Assembly: GCA_044352985.1 (NCBI GenBank)
Contig: JBILCU010000007.1
Span: 134,524-198,523 of the forward strand
Length of the DNA: 64,000 nt
Source of the DNA: JADJDM01 sp044352985
GTDB lineage: Bacteria > Bacteroidota > Bacteroidia > B-17B0 > Aurantibacillaceae
Direction: 5' to 3'
The position numbers and the translations under genes were made by a program. The notes beneath the pieces are model-generated. The model was not told the DNA's origin and did no database searches. It worked only from the letters and a program-made list of their open reading frames with translations. This document shows, one piece after another, positions 62,276 to 64,000 of this stretch (positions are counted from its first letter, which is position 1; every line of letters begins with the position of its first letter).

Positions 62276-63532
62276 TCAATTAATTTTTGGCAAATAGGAT
62301 AAATTCGGAAGGTATTTCTTTTTTCTAGATTGCTCACATTTTAAAATAATACTGCCAAGCTCTTTTAAAAATGGTAATCCAATACTATCATATTCGTATC
62401 GCCCACTGTTAATGATGTTTCGCTCATTAACGTAAATACAAGCTGACAAAATAAATTCCGTTTTTGTTTTAAAATCAACTATATAGGCACAGTCAATTAA
62501 GAAACCATAGGATTGTCCAACAATATTGTAAATACGAACTGTTGTGTCTGTTATCGTTTTTTGTTTGCCTCCGAGTATAAAATATTTTTTATAGCCATCT
62601 ACGTAAATTTTTTCTTCGTATTTTGGATAAGTCGATTCTCTGGGGTAAGCAGATAAATACTTCATCAAAAAATCCCAATCGTAATTAGTAATATTAAATC
62701 GATCTTCTTTTTTTAAAAAATCATGAAAGATTAATCGTGATAGTATTTTATGTAAATCAAAAAGAGGCAAGAAGTTTTTTTCTGTAAAATCATAAGGATG
62801 ATTTATTTTTTTACCATTAGCATTCATATGTGCTTTTCCAATTAGTGCATTTCCGAATGGATACGGATATTTTTTTGTAGAAATTAATTCTTTTTGTTGA
62901 AACAATAAATTTCCTGATTGATCTTTAAAGCAAAAGGGTTTGGAAATATGTGATTCTTCATTTTTACATAATGCATCAAATCGTATTTTAATTCGTGCAT
63001 TAAAGTGATTGTATTTTTTTAATTTTTCGTGAATAGTGTCAATCCCTAAAAAATCAAATACTCTACTATACGAGAAGTTATCGCTCACCAACAACATGCG
63101 TTTAATATAATTTTCAATGGAGGGTTTCAAGTTTTCAGAACTCGAATCAACATCTATTTTTTTATTACAATTAAAGTTACTGTCTGTTATAAAAGTGCTT
63201 TCTTTTTGTACATTGAATTTTTTTAAATCGTTAATTTTTTCCAGTGCAAAAATTGAAACAGGTAGTTTTACAGTACTAGCAGGATTATAATACGTTGAAC
63301 TATCGTATTGATAAAAATGATGTAGTAAGCTTGGTTGATTATTCTCGTCTCTGTTTATTTGAGTTAGGATAATCTGCAATCTGTGTTTTTCTTTGTTTTT
63401 TAATATCTCTTGTTGCTTAATCGGTAGGAGTTTTAAAACTGAATCAAGATAGCTAGAGTTTTTTTGCGCATTCATATAATTAGCAAGCGCTATAAAAACC
63501 AATATTCGCAAAATTTTCAAAGTAGATTTCAA
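62276..63532 (-). CDS. Exported class A beta-lactamase-fold serine hydrolase
   Basis: 418 residues with a signal peptide (IALANYMNAQ). The penicillin-recognising fold is indicated by SxxK (Ser86-Thr-Val-Lys89 in NPASTVKLPVS) and SDN (Ser150-Asp-Asn152 in LLVSDNFSYSR). The third motif (KTG or similar) is not clear; VGQSYGFLIDCAYIV near the C-terminus is the probable position. Length exceeds class A beta-lactamases (~290). A role in peptidoglycan or ester hydrolysis is as likely as resistance; no resistance gene context is present. Confidence 0.8.
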   Translation of the reverse strand: MKSTLKILRILVFIALANYMNAQKNSSYLDSVLKLLPIKQQEILKNKEKHRLQIILTQINRDENNQPSLLHHFYQYDSSTYYNPASTVKLPVSIFALEKINDLKKFNVQKESTFITDSNFNCNKKIDVDSSSENLKPSIENYIKRMLLVSDNFSYSRVFDFLGIDTIHEKLKKYNHFNARIKIRFDALCKNEESHISKPFCFKDQSGNLLFQQKELISTKKYPYPFGNALIGKAHMNANGKKINHPYDFTEKNFLPLFDLHKILSRLIFHDFLKKEDRFNITNYDWDFLMKYLSAYPRESTYPKYEEKIYVDGYKKYFILGGKQKTITDTTVRIYNIVGQSYGFLIDCAYIVDFKTKTEFILSACIYVNERNIINSGRYEYDSIGLPFLKELGSIILKCEQSRKKKYLPNLSYLPKIN

Positions 63533-63693
63533 CTGCTATAAATTTAATTTTAAATCGCCTCTAAATTTCATTGTCTTACTTGCTTAAAGGTATATAATTG
63601 TATTCAAAATTAGATTAACAATTATTTGTAGATTACTGAATCTACTATTCATCAATCATTTTCTTACAATTAGTATCTTTAAAAAAAAATAAT

Positions 63694-64000
63694 ATGACAC
63701 CAAACGAAGATAAAATTAGAAAAGCATTTGCCATAAAAGATTGGAACGATATAAAAGCTGCTGACAGTTGGCAAATTTTTAAAATTATGGGTGAATTTGT
63801 TGAAGGCTTTGAGCGAATGGCAAAGATTGGCCCATGCGTATCTGTTTTTGGAAGTGCAAGAACAAAACCAGAAAACAAATATTACAAAATAGCTGAAGAT
63901 ATTGCTTTTAAATTAGTAAAAGAAGGTTACGGAGTAATTACGGGAGGGGGGCCTGGTATTATGGAAGCAGCTAACAAAGGTGCAAGAGTAGGGGGGGGTA
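63694..64000 (+). CDS. LOG-family nucleotide hydrolase-like protein (3' truncated)
   Basis: The first 102 residues run to the right edge. After an N-terminal helical part (IRKAFAIKDWNDIKAAD, FEGFERMAKIG-like) comes a Rossmann-type motif, CVSVFGSARTKPENKYY, and GYGVITGGGPGIMEAANKGA, which are typical of the LOG/TIGR00730 family (cytokinin-activating phosphoribohydrolase-like enzymes that release nucleobases from nucleoside monophosphates). The diagnostic PGGxGT motif would lie beyond the window, so the exact activity is open. Ends in a run of eight G at 63991-63998. Confidence 0.88.
   Translation, partial: MTPNEDKIRKAFAIKDWNDIKAADSWQIFKIMGEFVEGFERMAKIGPCVSVFGSARTKPENKYYKIAEDIAFKLVKEGYGVITGGGPGIMEAANKGARVGGG

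Noticed and set aside
62276..63532. Beta-lactamase-like gene as an acquired resistance gene
   Set aside because: It has no mobile context, similar composition to its neighbours and unusual length, so a native serine hydrolase is more likely.

Overview
This window is AT-rich bacterial chromosome from a member of the Bacteroidota. I cannot place it below phylum level with confidence. The evidence is: several very large secreted proteins ending in type IX secretion system (T9SS) sorting domains of both type A and type B; SprB-type, PKD-like and Big_2 repeats; promoters of the form TTG/TTTG, then 19-20 nt, then TAnnTTTG; no clear Shine-Dalgarno sequences; tRNA genes without encoded CCA; and Bacteroidota-type gene neighbours such as DUF4783 next to nadC.

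Layout. 1-4.5 kb: the end of an unidentified gene, an odd repeat-like patch, radA, and a convergent phenylacetyl-CoA epoxidase operon (paaA-paaB-paaC-paaD) that hides a 33-residue membrane peptide gene between paaC and paaD. 4.7-10 kb: a T9SS type A M43 metalloprotease with nine Big_2 domains arranged as a 663-bp higher-order repeat. 10-14.7 kb: tRNA-Leu, prs, rplY, two small membrane proteins, gpsA and a DnaQ-like exonuclease. 14.9-38.2 kb: three modules, each a small exported protein of unknown function closely followed by a giant T9SS type B surface protein (1655, 1141 and 2977 aa). They are interrupted by a three-gene operon of unknown function, a yebC-family regulator and recJ. 38.2-39.5 kb: a small-ligand-binding-like protein plus a Cro/LexA-like regulator behind a promoter wrapped in two palindromes. 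39.6-42 kb: tRNA-His, nadC-DUF4783, and rpmI-rplT without infC. 42-47.3 kb: an envelope-folding operon (parvulin isomerase, lipoprotein, SurA-like isomerase) plus a MoxR ATPase. 47.35-47.51 kb: a 162-bp MITE. 47.6-50.6 kb: TatD, TcdA, YigZ and an M42 peptidase. 50.6-64 kb: a CBS protein, an 11-repeat SprB-type T9SS type A protein, paaG, yajQ, a small T9SS type A protein, feoA-feoB, a bacilliredoxin, a LamG protein, a lipoprotein, a class A beta-lactamase-fold serine hydrolase, and the start of a LOG-family gene.

How it fits together. About 23 kb codes for cell-surface or secreted proteins delivered by Sec plus T9SS: a protease, adhesin-like repeat proteins and their small partners. The parvulin/SurA operon would help such cargo and outer-membrane proteins fold in the periplasm. 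PaaABCD makes the ring epoxide of phenylacetyl-CoA and PaaG isomerises it, although PaaG lies about 50 kb away and no PaaE reductase or PaaK ligase is in the window. No rRNA, CRISPR array, prophage or complete insertion sequence was found.

The most interesting items are the repeated small-exported-protein plus giant type B surface-protein modules, the 663-bp higher-order repeat, the micro-ORF in the paa operon, the palindrome-wrapped promoter at 38.24-38.30 kb, and the MITE. All functions are read from sequence motifs; no database search was run.
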